A DNA stretch of 17,039 bases from Scatosoma sp045652965 (GCA_045652965.1 JAZOLI010000101.1:1-17039); one strand, 5' to 3'; counted from the stretch's first letter, positions 6,682 through 13,691 are shown. A program made the numbers and translations. The notes: generated from the sequence alone by a model not told the origin.

Positions 6682-7626
6682 ATGGAACATTTTTTGGAAA
6701 TTTTTGAGCACGCTTTCATCGATACGCTTCCGCTTTTGCCGTGGATTTTGCTTATGTACGTTTTGATTGAGCTTTTGGAGAGTAAAACCGATCTCAAAAC
6801 GGCAAATCGCTTTGGCGGAAAGTTTGGGCCTGTGGTGGGCTCGGCTACCGGCTTGATTCCACAATGCGGATTTTCCGTGATGGCGGCGAAGCTCTTTGAA
6901 CAAAGATATATCACGCTCGGCACGCTCCTTGCCATCTTTTTTTCGACGAGCGATGAAGCGTTTATCATTATGCTCTCATCAGGGGAAGGCGCGGTTTGGG
7001 TTTTGCCTACGCTCGCTTTAAAAATTGCTTTCGGCATTGCCATTGGCTACGGCGTGGACGGCGCGCTCAAAGTGATAGGTAGGGGGCAGGTATGCGCTCA
7101 AATGCCTGAAATGGTGAACGGCGAGCCTACGAGCGTGCATGAGATTTTTATTCGGAATTATTTAGATGATAAGGACGTGAGCGTCGTTTGTTCGTGCGGA
7201 AGAGATCACTCGGATAGCGAGTCTTGGAGAAAATATTTGCTCTATCCGTTCTTGCATACTCTGAAAGTGGCGGCATTTATTTTTCTTGTGAATTTCGTGC
7301 TTACGGCAATCGTGCATACCGTTGGAGAAGAGAATTTTATCGCCTTTATGCATCGCAACCGTTTCGTCCAACCCTTTATTTCCTGCGCGATTGGGCTTAT
7401 CCCCAACTGCGCTTCGTCCGTGGTGCTCACAGAAGCGTTTTTGAGCGGGGGAATTGCTTTCGGTTCGTTCGTTGCGGGGCTTTGCGCGAATGCGGGCATG
7501 GGGTTTGTGGTGTTGTTTAGAAACGTTAGAAAATGGAAGCGCAATTTGTCGCTGTTTGCCTTTTGCTATTCCGTTTCCGTGCTTATCGGGCTTTTGCTGA
7601 ATCTTGTGCTGTTTACGCTTGTTTAA
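6682..7626 (+). CDS. Ten-TM heavy-metal exporter-like permease (ArsP_2 type)
   Basis: A polytopic inner-membrane protein of 314 residues with two similar halves: GLIPQCGFS (57-65) and GLIPNCASS (238-246) sit at matching places, each followed by a Gly/Ser-rich hydrophobic segment. This duplicated proline-cysteine motif, and a hydrophilic central loop between about 130 and 185, fit the putative ten-TM heavy-metal exporter family (Pfam ArsP_2, formerly DUF2899), members of which are annotated as arsenic, manganese or copper/zinc exporters. The loop carries Cys170-Ser-Cys172, and the membrane motifs hold Cys62 and Cys243; these are candidate metal ligands. Substrate cannot be read from sequence. 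It lies 12 nt after tsaD, probably in one transcript, with only a distant GGGAAG as ribosome site. Its last two codons and stop form the -35 of the promoter for the sigma module. Family assignment is from memory of the motifs. Confidence 0.75.
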   Translation: MEHFLEIFEHAFIDTLPLLPWILLMYVLIELLESKTDLKTANRFGGKFGPVVGSATGLIPQCGFSVMAAKLFEQRYITLGTLLAIFFSTSDEAFIIMLSSGEGAVWVLPTLALKIAFGIAIGYGVDGALKVIGRGQVCAQMPEMVNGEPTSVHEIFIRNYLDDKDVSVVCSCGRDHSDSESWRKYLLYPFLHTLKVAAFIFLVNFVLTAIVHTVGEENFIAFMHRNRFVQPFISCAIGLIPNCASSVVLTEAFLSGGIAFGSFVAGLCANAGMGFVVLFRNVRKWKRNLSLFAFCYSVSVLIGLLLNLVLFTLV

Positions 7627-7646
7627 AAGGGGAAATATTTCGGTAT
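7621..7646 (+). promoter_or_regulatory. Sigma-B-type promoter of the sigma module
   Basis: GTTTAA (7621-7626) matches the Bacillus sigma-B -35 at 6/6. After 14 nt comes CGGTAT (7641-7646), 5/6 to the GGGTAT -10. It is placed like the autoregulatory promoter before rsbV in Bacillus subtilis. The -35 overlaps the permease stop. The predicted leader is about 35 nt and ends in AAGGAG (7674-7679) before the STAS gene. This suggests the sigma factor drives its own operon. The sequence match is seen; use by this sigma factor is inferred. Confidence 0.55.
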
Positions 7647-7688
7647 ATATAAATAAGTGTATAAAAATTAATTAAGGAGAAAATTGCG

Positions 7689-7997
7689 ATGGAAGAAGTG
7701 AAAATTGTAGGGCTCGTGGACGGGCAGTTGGAAATTGAACTTTCGGGCGATATCGATTTGGGGAATGCCGAAACCTTTTATCAAACGGTTGTTTCCGCCT
7801 ATCAACAATCGCCTGCTAATATCACGTTTGATTGCGCGGCTTTGTGCTTTATCGATAGCACGACGCTTGGAACGTTTGTTAAAATTTTAAAGGCTTTAAA
7901 AGCGGACGGTTTTACGATGAAGCTCGTTAACTTACAACCGAAAATCAAAAAATTGTTTTTGATTTGTTCGCTTGATTCGATTATGGAGATCGCATAA
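7689..7997 (+). CDS. STAS-domain anti-anti-sigma factor (RsbV/SpoIIAA-like)
   Basis: A cytosolic 102-residue protein consisting of one STAS domain, the normal size for RsbV or SpoIIAA. Such proteins bind the GHKL anti-sigma factor when unphosphorylated and free the sigma factor; the anti-sigma kinase inactivates them by phosphorylating a serine. Here the ELSGDIDLGNA strand-turn (17-27) and the phosphoacceptor region FIDSTTLGTF (54-63) are clear, with Ser57 after Asp56 as the expected site. AAGGAG lies nine bases before the ATG. The stop overlaps the next start (TAATG), so translation of the two genes is coupled. Whether it belongs to stress response (RsbV) or sporulation (SpoIIAA) cannot be told from the protein alone. 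Confidence 0.92.
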   Translation: MEEVKIVGLVDGQLEIELSGDIDLGNAETFYQTVVSAYQQSPANITFDCAALCFIDSTTLGTFVKILKALKADGFTMKLVNLQPKIKKLFLICSLDSIMEIA

Positions 7998-8353
7998 TGG
8001 AAAAATTTTTGATTGAGCTCCCGCTCATGGGGGAATATCTTACGACGGTGCGTTTGACGACGGGTGGGCTTTGCACGCTCGCAGGGTTTGACGTGGATGC
8101 CGCGGAAGATTATAAGGTTTGTGTGACCGAAAGCTTGCTCATTTTGAAACGCAATGCTTTTACGCGCGCTTCCATCACTTTTACGGTGGGCGACGAGCTT
8201 GCGTTTAGCGTTAAGGGGTTGGAAAAAACGGGCGAAAAGGAAGATTCCATGGAAGACGAAATTTCGCACGCGCTTCTTGCCGCGCTCGTGGGGGAAGTGG
8301 AATTTGTAAAAGATGGCGACGGCGCGGTGCAATCGATCGCTTTTGTAGGCTAA
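7997..8353 (+). CDS. RsbW-like protein with degenerate ATP site
   Basis: 118 residues. It occupies the place of the anti-sigma kinase gene, and its first half aligns by eye with RsbW/SpoIIAB: the PLMGEYLTTVRLTTGGL segment (9-25) matches the first helix, including Arg19, equivalent to the SpoIIAB arginine that contacts sigma. The N-box is eroded. RsbW has E-x3-N-A; here it is E45-SLL-Ile49, so the magnesium-binding Asn is gone. No DxGxGF G1 box or GxGL G2 box can be found; residues 75-90 are instead a charged stretch (EKTGEKEDSMEDE). The end (LVGEVEF) still resembles the last strand of the fold. It probably cannot bind ATP or phosphorylate the STAS protein, but might still bind sigma or STAS. 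GGAG inside the upstream gene serves as ribosome site. An unrelated small protein is possible but less likely given fold and position. Confidence 0.6.
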   Translation: MEKFLIELPLMGEYLTTVRLTTGGLCTLAGFDVDAAEDYKVCVTESLLILKRNAFTRASITFTVGDELAFSVKGLEKTGEKEDSMEDEISHALLAALVGEVEFVKDGDGAVQSIAFVG

Positions 8354-8365
8354 AAGGCGGTTAAA

Positions 8366-9088
8366 ATGGACGAGTTGTTCGAGCGGTACAAAGAGACGGG
8401 CGATATTCGTGTTCGCAACGAAATTGCTGAGAAGTATCTCTACATAGCCGACATTCTCGCGAAAAAATTCGTGGGGCGCGGGGTTGAATACGACGATTTG
8501 AAACAAGTGGCGTCGTATGCGCTTTTGCGTGGAATCGACCGCTTTGATCCGTCGGTCGGAATGCAATTTACCACCTTTATCACGCCGACGGTTACGGGGG
8601 AAATTAAAAATTATTTCCGCGATAAATCGAGAATGGTCAAGTTGCCGCGCAGGCTGGGGGAAATTAGCTCGGCTGTAAGAAATTTCTCGGGGGAATTTGA
8701 AGCGAAAAACGGCTTTAAGCCGAGCGTGAAAACGATTGCGCAAACGCTTTCCCTTTCGGAAGAAGACGTTGTAAAGGCATTGGAAGTGGGCGGTACGCTC
8801 TCACTTGACGGTATGGCGAATGAAGCGGAGGGAGAACGGGATAAATCTCTTTATGCTTTGCTTGCAAACGAACAAGAAGATTATGAAAAATTTGAAACGA
8901 AAGAAGCGATCCTTTCCGCTATGCGTGATTTTAGCGACACCGAAAAGGCACTCATTCAATGTCGCTTCGTGCGTGCGCTTTCGCAAAGTGAAACGGCGAA
9001 AAAACTTGGCGTTTCGCAAATGTTCGTTTCGCGTATGGAACGCAAACTTTTGCTCAAGCTGAAAGAACGTTTGCAAGATAGTGTGTAA
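8366..9088 (+). CDS. SigB/SigF/SigG-family RNA polymerase sigma factor
   Basis: A group 3 sigma-70 factor of 240 residues, the usual size for this family. Region 2 is strongly conserved: YDDLKQVASYALLRGIDRFD (42-61), then TTFITPTVTGEIKNYFRDKS (69-88), with the family signature VKLPRRL (91-97). Region 3 follows (100-165). Region 4 (about 185-235) has a helix-turn-helix, LSQSETAKKLGVSQMFVSRM (205-224), for the -35 element. It would direct RNA polymerase to GTTT/GGGTAT-type promoters. Control is presumably by the flanking RsbW-like proteins. AAGGCGG lies eight bases before the ATG, 12 nt after the previous stop. Sequence does not settle whether it is a general stress (SigB) or forespore (SigF) factor; no sporulation gene is in the window. 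Confidence 0.93.
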   Translation: MDELFERYKETGDIRVRNEIAEKYLYIADILAKKFVGRGVEYDDLKQVASYALLRGIDRFDPSVGMQFTTFITPTVTGEIKNYFRDKSRMVKLPRRLGEISSAVRNFSGEFEAKNGFKPSVKTIAQTLSLSEEDVVKALEVGGTLSLDGMANEAEGERDKSLYALLANEQEDYEKFETKEAILSAMRDFSDTEKALIQCRFVRALSQSETAKKLGVSQMFVSRMERKLLLKLKERLQDSV

Positions 9089-9099
9089 GGGGGCGGAGT

Positions 9100-9459
9100 A
9101 TGATTTTTCAAATTGACAACTACCTTTCCCTGCGAGAAGCAATGGAAAACGTAGCTCGTACCCTTGCCGAACATGACGTTCCTGACGAGCGCGTGTTCGA
9201 TGCACGGCTTGTGGTGAGTGAGCTCGTTGGAAACGTTTTACGCCACGCAAAAACAACTGCAACGCTTGCCGTTGAAATTGGCGATGAGTTTGTGAAAGTG
9301 CTCGTGCAATCCGATTTGCCTTTCGTGCCACCGACCGTGAGCAAAAAGGCGGAGCTGTTTGCCGAGAGCGGCAGGGGGCTTTTTCTGGTGGATAGCGTGA
9401 GCGATGAGAGAACTTGCACGAAAGACGGACAAATTTGCGTGCGCATTAAAATTAGATAA
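9100..9459 (+). CDS. GHKL anti-sigma kinase (RsbW/SpoIIAB-like)
   Basis: 119 residues, one HATPase_c_2 domain. The N-box is intact: E41-LVG-N45-VLRHA, with the Glu and Mg-binding Asn in place. The G2 region is ESGRGLFLVDSV (89-100), matching GxGL. The G1 box is reduced: Asp72 in VQSDLPFVPP stands where DxGxGF is expected, so the glycines are missing. Arg20 is placed like the SpoIIAB arginine that touches both sigma and anti-anti-sigma. It probably binds ATP, holds the sigma factor inactive and phosphorylates Ser57 of the STAS protein. The position is unusual: it follows the sigma gene, whereas rsbW and spoIIAB normally precede it. AAGGGGG overlaps the sigma stop and lies six bases before the ATG. 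A terminator 23 nt on closes the operon. Confidence 0.82.
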   Translation: MIFQIDNYLSLREAMENVARTLAEHDVPDERVFDARLVVSELVGNVLRHAKTTATLAVEIGDEFVKVLVQSDLPFVPPTVSKKAELFAESGRGLFLVDSVSDERTCTKDGQICVRIKIR

Positions 9460-9482
9460 TAAAAAAACGATAAAAATAAAAG

Positions 9483-9513
9483 AAACAACCGACTTGGAAA
9501 AGTCGGTTGTTTT
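9483..9513. terminator. Bidirectional terminator between convergent genes
   Basis: A 13-bp stem, AAACAACCGACTT (9483-9495) with AAGTCGGTTGTTT (9500-9512), loop GGAA. T-rich runs follow on both strands (TTTTC on plus; TTTCTTTTATTTTT on minus). It serves the sigma operon, ending 23 nt upstream, and the membrane-protein gene, whose stop is at 9534. Confidence 0.92.
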
Positions 9514-9533
9514 CATTCAAGAGAGATGATTTG

Positions 9534-10988
9534 TTAGCTGTTGCGGATTGCGAATTGATAAATTTTCGCAAGGAGTCCGTCGGGAATTCTATCTCTATAT
9601 TGTCCAAGATAGATGAACAATTTACGGAAGAATTCTTTGTTGTTTCCGCCAACTTCATAATCGGGGATTTCAGGCATAAGACCTTTATATTTCAAGATGA
9701 AGAGTTCGGTGAATTGATTTCTTTCTTCGCCATTCAAAATTGCAATGAACGGATCGAAGCTCTTCGAGTTGTAGAAATCGTAGCCAGCCGTGTTTACTTT
9801 TATGGGTTCGATGGGGTTTTCTTCAAACGTGGGATTCACTTCTTGCGCAATTTCTACGCCTTCCACAGGGCCACCATCGTAGGGAAGAGCTTCTGCATAT
9901 TCTTCCACCGTAAATTCGGGTTCGGGAACAACAACGGGTTGTTCTTCTTCAATTTCTTCTTCCTCTTCCACTGCCTTCTTTGAAAGGTTAAGTTGTACAC
10001 TGCAAATTAAGATTTGCAACAAGCTTGCTGCCATGGCAGCCACTACGTATTTCCAAAGCATGTTGTTCTCGCCTGCGCCTTGCGTGTATGCAACGTAGAA
10101 AAGAACGGCAGAGATAAGGAGCTGAATGACGTAACGAAGCATGTCAAGTCCAAGCCCCTTGTTTGCGAGCACGCGAGCTGCACCAAACAACGCATTTACC
10201 CAAACGATGGAAAATACGATCATAACCATAAGAGCAAACGTTAAACCGAAGCTGCCTACAACCGTTGTGATTTCAGCAGAGAAGCCGTTGAATGCCATCG
10301 CCGTTGCTGCCGTGAAGACGAGCGTGAAGAGAAGTTGGAAAATGCTTGCAAACGCTTTGCCGCCTTTCTTCGCAAAGCCAAGCACTACGTATAAGAATGC
10401 GCCGATGCCCGTCAATGCTAACGCCATGCGATCAGGTCCGATGTCCGTGGCGTGGAACGTAGGAACTAAGTAGCCACAAGCAGCGTATGCGCCAAAGCCT
10501 GTCACGAAGAAGTATACTGCCACGCGGAACAAGCGAACATTGCCACTAATAAGAGCAAGGAGGGCGAGAAGGGCTGTGAATGCAAGCGCGATAACAAGCG
10601 CGTAGAATACAACGCCCACAAACACACCGATTATGTTTGTCGCATCCGTGTAAACGGGAAGCATGCCGAAGATGCTGGAGGTTTGACCGCCTGCGAAAAG
10701 GTCGGTTATACTAGCAAGAAGCGTTGCGTTTTCCGGTGCGAGACCTTTGATTACTTGCATAGGCAAAACGAATGCCACTGCGCATAATGCAATCAAAAGC
10801 AACGAGAAGAAACGGCAAGCGCCCTTTTTCTTCTTCTTTTTGGGTGCAGGCGTTTCCGCTTCGAGAACTTCCATGGTTTCGGGTGCGTCCACGACCTCAG
10901 GTGCTTCCATCGCTTCGAGGGGTGTTTCGGGTGCGTCCGTGCAAGGCACAACGTCGAACTCGACAGAATTTGTGTAGGTGTTGCTCAT
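9534..10988 (-). CDS. Uncharacterised multi-pass membrane protein with C-terminal domain
   Basis: I do not recognise this 484-residue protein. Residues 1-49 are acidic and Ala/Pro/Glu-rich with an imperfect DAPET repeat; a lysine run (50-55) then marks the cytosolic border of the first membrane helix. About eight hydrophobic helices follow, near 57-80, 118-148, 153-175, 187-206, 213-233, 244-268, 285-301 and 312-333. A Glu-rich linker (about 338-395) leads to a compact C-terminal domain (403-482) with FDPFIAILNGEERNQFTELF, an NNKEFFRK segment and YLGQYRDRIPDGLLAKIY. Both ends are probably cytosolic. The domain resembles ones I associate with hypothetical proteins of uncultured Clostridia, but I cannot name it. 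The start is firm: AGGAGA six bases before the ATG. The gene stands alone, with a consensus promoter at 11071-11099, a leader hairpin and a terminator, suggesting strong constitutive expression. Confidence 0.85.
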   Translation of the reverse strand: MSNTYTNSVEFDVVPCTDAPETPLEAMEAPEVVDAPETMEVLEAETPAPKKKKKKGACRFFSLLLIALCAVAFVLPMQVIKGLAPENATLLASITDLFAGGQTSSIFGMLPVYTDATNIIGVFVGVVFYALVIALAFTALLALLALISGNVRLFRVAVYFFVTGFGAYAACGYLVPTFHATDIGPDRMALALTGIGAFLYVVLGFAKKGGKAFASIFQLLFTLVFTAATAMAFNGFSAEITTVVGSFGLTFALMVMIVFSIVWVNALFGAARVLANKGLGLDMLRYVIQLLISAVLFYVAYTQGAGENNMLWKYVVAAMAASLLQILICSVQLNLSKKAVEEEEEIEEEQPVVVPEPEFTVEEYAEALPYDGGPVEGVEIAQEVNPTFEENPIEPIKVNTAGYDFYNSKSFDPFIAILNGEERNQFTELFILKYKGLMPEIPDYEVGGNNKEFFRKLFIYLGQYRDRIPDGLLAKIYQFAIRNS

Positions 10989-11026
10989 AACAAATCTCCT
11001 GAAAAAAATTTTCGTTTATTTCCATT

Positions 11027-11048
11027 CTCGCACGCGTGGGCGCACGAG
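11027..11048 (-). other. Hairpin in the 5' leader of the membrane-protein gene
   Basis: On the minus strand CTCGTGCGC pairs with GCGTGCGAG around a CCAC loop. Nine pairs form, two of them T-G/G-T, which are wobbles in RNA of this strand but mismatches in RNA of the other. It lies about 20 nt into the predicted transcript and about 38 nt before the ATG. It is GC-rich in an AT-rich gap. It may stabilise the mRNA 5' end or be a binding site; no known riboswitch is recognised. Confidence 0.4.
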
Positions 11049-11070
11049 CATGAAATTATAGTTCTACTAT

Positions 11071-11099
11071 ATTATATCACGTAAAAAACGATATGTCAA
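11071..11099 (-). promoter_or_regulatory. Consensus sigma-A promoter of the membrane-protein gene
   Basis: On the minus strand TTGACA (11094-11099), 17 nt, TATAAT (11071-11076): both hexamers are perfect, the spacing is optimal, and TG precedes the -10 by one base. It is the strongest promoter by consensus in the window. The predicted leader is about 75 nt. Confidence 0.93.
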
Positions 11100-11192
11100 T
11101 GCTTAATAAAAAAGATTTCGGATTTTTTGAGAAAAAGTTTATAAAAATTTTCGATTTTTTTGCGGTGATGTGCCGTACGAGCTAAAAAACCC

Positions 11193-11221
11193 TTGAAAAA
11201 AATTTGCATTTAGGGTATAAT
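11193..11221 (+). promoter_or_regulatory. Sigma-A promoter of the PucR-type regulator gene
   Basis: TTGAAA (11193-11198), 17 nt, TATAAT (11216-11221). The leader is about 90 nt and contains a small hairpin, TCGGC/GCTGA (11232-11236 with 11241-11245), closed by a GAAA tetraloop. GGAGGG precedes the start codon at 11321. The 332-nt gap 10989-11320 is thus explained by two divergent promoters and their leaders; I see no gene in it. Confidence 0.85.
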
Positions 11222-11320
11222 AATAATATGCTCGGCGAAAGCTGAAATCAAGCGGAGATTTTAAGTGGCGTAAACCAAGAAAAAACTCGTAAATCAACAA
11301 AAGATAAAACGGAGGGAAAT

Positions 11321-12337
11321 ATGACCGAACTTAAAAAAATTGCAGCGGAAACGTCGGAGAAATTAGGGGTGGAATTTTCTTATTATTCCGAAAAATCAAA
11401 GCCCGTTGGCGTGCCTTTTTGCGATCGACCTTTCGACGACGTGACCGACGACGGCTCGCATACTTTCTTTCGCTTTTATTTTAAGAGCATAGGCTATATT
11501 GGCGTGCTTCGCGGCGTAGGGGAAGCGGAGAAGAATTATGCAACCCTTTTGCCTGCTTATATCGAAAGCTGTATCGATCGTGAATCGGAGCTTTCCAAGA
11601 CGGAATATTTAAAGCGCATTTTGCTTGGCGAATGTTCTTCGCTCGGCGTTTATAAATATGCTTTGCGCTATTCCGTGCGTGGTTTGCCTTGCTTTGCAAT
11701 CGCAATCAAAGTGCCTAAAATGATGAGGGAAACGCTTGCTGTGATCGAACAATATGCGGGGAATAGTTTGGATACCGTCGCTAAAATTAGCGAAGATACT
11801 TGCGTGCTTGTGAAATATCTTGACAATGCAGTGGGTGAACATCAATCGTCGCTTGATTATGCGGATTTTTTGGCGCACTCGCTTAAAGAGGAGCTTGGCA
11901 TTGATTGCATGATCGGCGTTGGTCCGACCGTTCATGAGCTCAAAGAAGTGGCGCATTCCTACGTGCGCGCGGAAAATGCGATCCGCTACGCCGACCTTTT
12001 TGAAGAAAAAGGGAACGTGCATTCCTATCGCGAATTTATCTTGATTAAAATGCTCGAAGATATACCTGAGAACAAACTCGAAGCTTTTTTTGCGGAACTT
12101 ACCGATGAGAATTTTAAGGAAATTTTTGACGACGAAGAAATGATTTCTACTGCCGAAGAATTTTTAAGAAGTAATTTAAACGTGAGCGAAACCTCACGCA
12201 ATTTATATATGCATAGAAACACGCTCTTATACCGCCTTGATAAGATCGAAAAGGTTACGGGACTCAATATTCGTTCCTTTTCTGATGCGGTGTCGTTTCG
12301 CGTGTTGACCGTGATGCAACGGTTGCTTGGCAAATAA
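11321..12337 (+). CDS. PucR/CdaR-family transcriptional regulator
   Basis: A 338-residue cytosolic regulator. The C-terminal 60 residues are the PucR helix-turn-helix (HTH_30): FLRSNLNVSETSRNLYMHRN (281-300) then TLLYRLDKIEKVTGLNIRSF (301-320), including the hallmark HRNTLLYRLDKIE. The middle (about 110-235) has the GGDEF-like fold layout of CdaR-type proteins, without a cyclase active site: CMIGVGPTVHELKEVAHSY (196-214) then a run with AENAIRYADL (217-226). Residues 1-100 are probably a divergent sensing domain of unknown ligand. Family members control catabolic genes for purines, sugar acids or amino acids. The only gene likely to share its transcript is the S41 protease, whose ribosome site overlaps this stop codon, so the target cannot be guessed from catabolic neighbours. 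Confidence 0.85.
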   Translation: MTELKKIAAETSEKLGVEFSYYSEKSKPVGVPFCDRPFDDVTDDGSHTFFRFYFKSIGYIGVLRGVGEAEKNYATLLPAYIESCIDRESELSKTEYLKRILLGECSSLGVYKYALRYSVRGLPCFAIAIKVPKMMRETLAVIEQYAGNSLDTVAKISEDTCVLVKYLDNAVGEHQSSLDYADFLAHSLKEELGIDCMIGVGPTVHELKEVAHSYVRAENAIRYADLFEEKGNVHSYREFILIKMLEDIPENKLEAFFAELTDENFKEIFDDEEMISTAEEFLRSNLNVSETSRNLYMHRNTLLYRLDKIEKVTGLNIRSFSDAVSFRVLTVMQRLLGK

Positions 12338-12351
12338 AGGAGAATTTGAAT

Positions 12352-13659
12352 ATGTCCAAACCAAATGCTACGAACGGTAAGGCGCGCAAAATCCTTTTCG
12401 GGGTTTTGGCGATCGCGCTTGCCGTTCTTTGTTTTTTTGCAGGGTATTTTACTTATAGCCTTACCCTTGATAGCGAAATTCGCTCGCTGATACAACTGAA
12501 AAATACCATTCAGGCGGAATATTATGAACAAGTGAGCGATAAGGATTTTTACGATGCGGTGTTTGACGGTGTGAACGAGAATTTGCTTGATCCTTATTCT
12601 AAATATATGACCGCAGATGAATTTGCGCAAACGAGATCGGAAGCAAAGGGAAATAGAAGCGGTTTGGGGCTCGTGTTCTTGATAGAAGATACGAACGGTA
12701 AATCGCAAATGCTTGTCACGCGTGTGTGTGGCAATTCTCCTGCCGAGAGCGCTGGCATAAAAGCAGGGGAATATGTCGTGGGGTTTGGAAAAAATCAATC
12801 GCAAATGCAAGCAAGCGTTGTCTTTGATGAATTTTCAGCCTTTTTAGAAACGCTTGCAACAGGTGAGCTCTTTTACGTGCGTTTGCAATCGGGGCAAACG
12901 GTGCGCGACGTGCAAATTGCGAAAAAGGAATACGTGGAAAATTACGTGTTTTATAGAACGAACACCACGTCTTATCGATTTGTAGGCAACAAAGCTACAA
13001 CGCTCGTAGAGCGTGGCGATCCGCTTTCGTCCCTTCCACAAAACACCGCCTATATCCGCCTTACTCAATTTAACGGCGCGGCGGCGGAAGAATTTAAACA
13101 GGCGATGGAGCTGTTTAAAGAGCAAGGAAAAACCAACCTGTTGCTTGATCTTCGTGAAAACGGCGGTGGTTTTTTGAGCATTATGCAATCGATTTCAAGC
13201 TATTTTTGTAAAACGAGCGAAGAAAAGAAGCCTGTCGTGGCGATTGCCGATTATGGCGATAAAAAGGAAAGTTATCGCGCGTATGGGAATTATTATGGTG
13301 AATATTTTAGGAAAGATAGCCGCATTTGCGTGCTTGCCGATAGTTCCACCGCTTCCGCTTCGGAAGCGCTTATGGGCGCTATGCTTGATTACGGCGCAAT
13401 TTCTTATGGGGATATTTGTTTGTCCAAACGCGCAGGCGTGGCGAAAACGTACGGCAAGGGGATTATGCAATCGACCTTTCCCTTTGGGCTTGTGAACTCG
13501 GATGCGGTGAAGCTCACCACCGCTAAAATCGTTTGGGGAGCATCGCAAAATTGTATACACGGGCGCGGGATTTTGCCTTCGGACGGCACGTTGGTGGTGG
13601 AAGAAGATCACGTGGGGGACAGCGAGATTAACGCGGCGATCAGAAAGCTGTTTTTGTGA
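12352..13659 (+). CDS. S41 family C-terminal processing protease (CtpA/CtpB-like)
   Basis: A membrane-anchored serine protease of 435 residues. An N-terminal helix (about 14-36) is an uncleaved anchor or signal sequence, so the catalytic part lies outside the membrane. The DPYSKYMTADEF block (80-91) and a PDZ domain (about 104-190, with GNSPAESAGIKAGEYVVGF) are typical. The protease core has LLLDLRENGGGFL (263-275), the nucleophile region SSTASASEAL (331-340, Ser335 expected) and Lys369-Gly with Gln373 (YGKGIMQ), giving the Ser-Lys-Gln set. The Ser-to-Lys spacing is about nine residues longer than in Bacillus CtpB. ATG at 12352 is chosen over the in-frame TTG at 12346 because AAGGAG (12337-12342) is nine bases from the ATG but three from the TTG. 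Bacillus CtpB cleaves sporulation regulators; here the substrate is unknown. The stop is UGA. Confidence 0.9.
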   Translation: MSKPNATNGKARKILFGVLAIALAVLCFFAGYFTYSLTLDSEIRSLIQLKNTIQAEYYEQVSDKDFYDAVFDGVNENLLDPYSKYMTADEFAQTRSEAKGNRSGLGLVFLIEDTNGKSQMLVTRVCGNSPAESAGIKAGEYVVGFGKNQSQMQASVVFDEFSAFLETLATGELFYVRLQSGQTVRDVQIAKKEYVENYVFYRTNTTSYRFVGNKATTLVERGDPLSSLPQNTAYIRLTQFNGAAAEEFKQAMELFKEQGKTNLLLDLRENGGGFLSIMQSISSYFCKTSEEKKPVVAIADYGDKKESYRAYGNYYGEYFRKDSRICVLADSSTASASEALMGAMLDYGAISYGDICLSKRAGVAKTYGKGIMQSTFPFGLVNSDAVKLTTAKIVWGASQNCIHGRGILPSDGTLVVEEDHVGDSEINAAIRKLFL

Positions 13660-13691
13660 AATGGATAGGGCAGGTATGAGATGAAAAGAAC

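Noticed and set aside
7802..8743. 313-codon frame antisense to the sigma module
   Set aside because: It crosses three well-supported coding genes and has no recognisable domain.
11074..11096. ATATCAC and an ATATC/GATAT inverted repeat as another hairpin-array unit or an operator
   Set aside because: A single short match inside the spacer of a consensus promoter; no second unit follows, so chance is enough.
11213..11218. GGGTAT as a sigma-B -10 upstream of the PucR gene
   Set aside because: There is no GTTT-type -35 at 12-15 nt, and the sequence is already explained by a good sigma-A promoter.
12346..12351. Upstream TTG start of the S41 protease
   Set aside because: It is only three bases from AAGGAG; the ATG at 12352 has the correct spacing.
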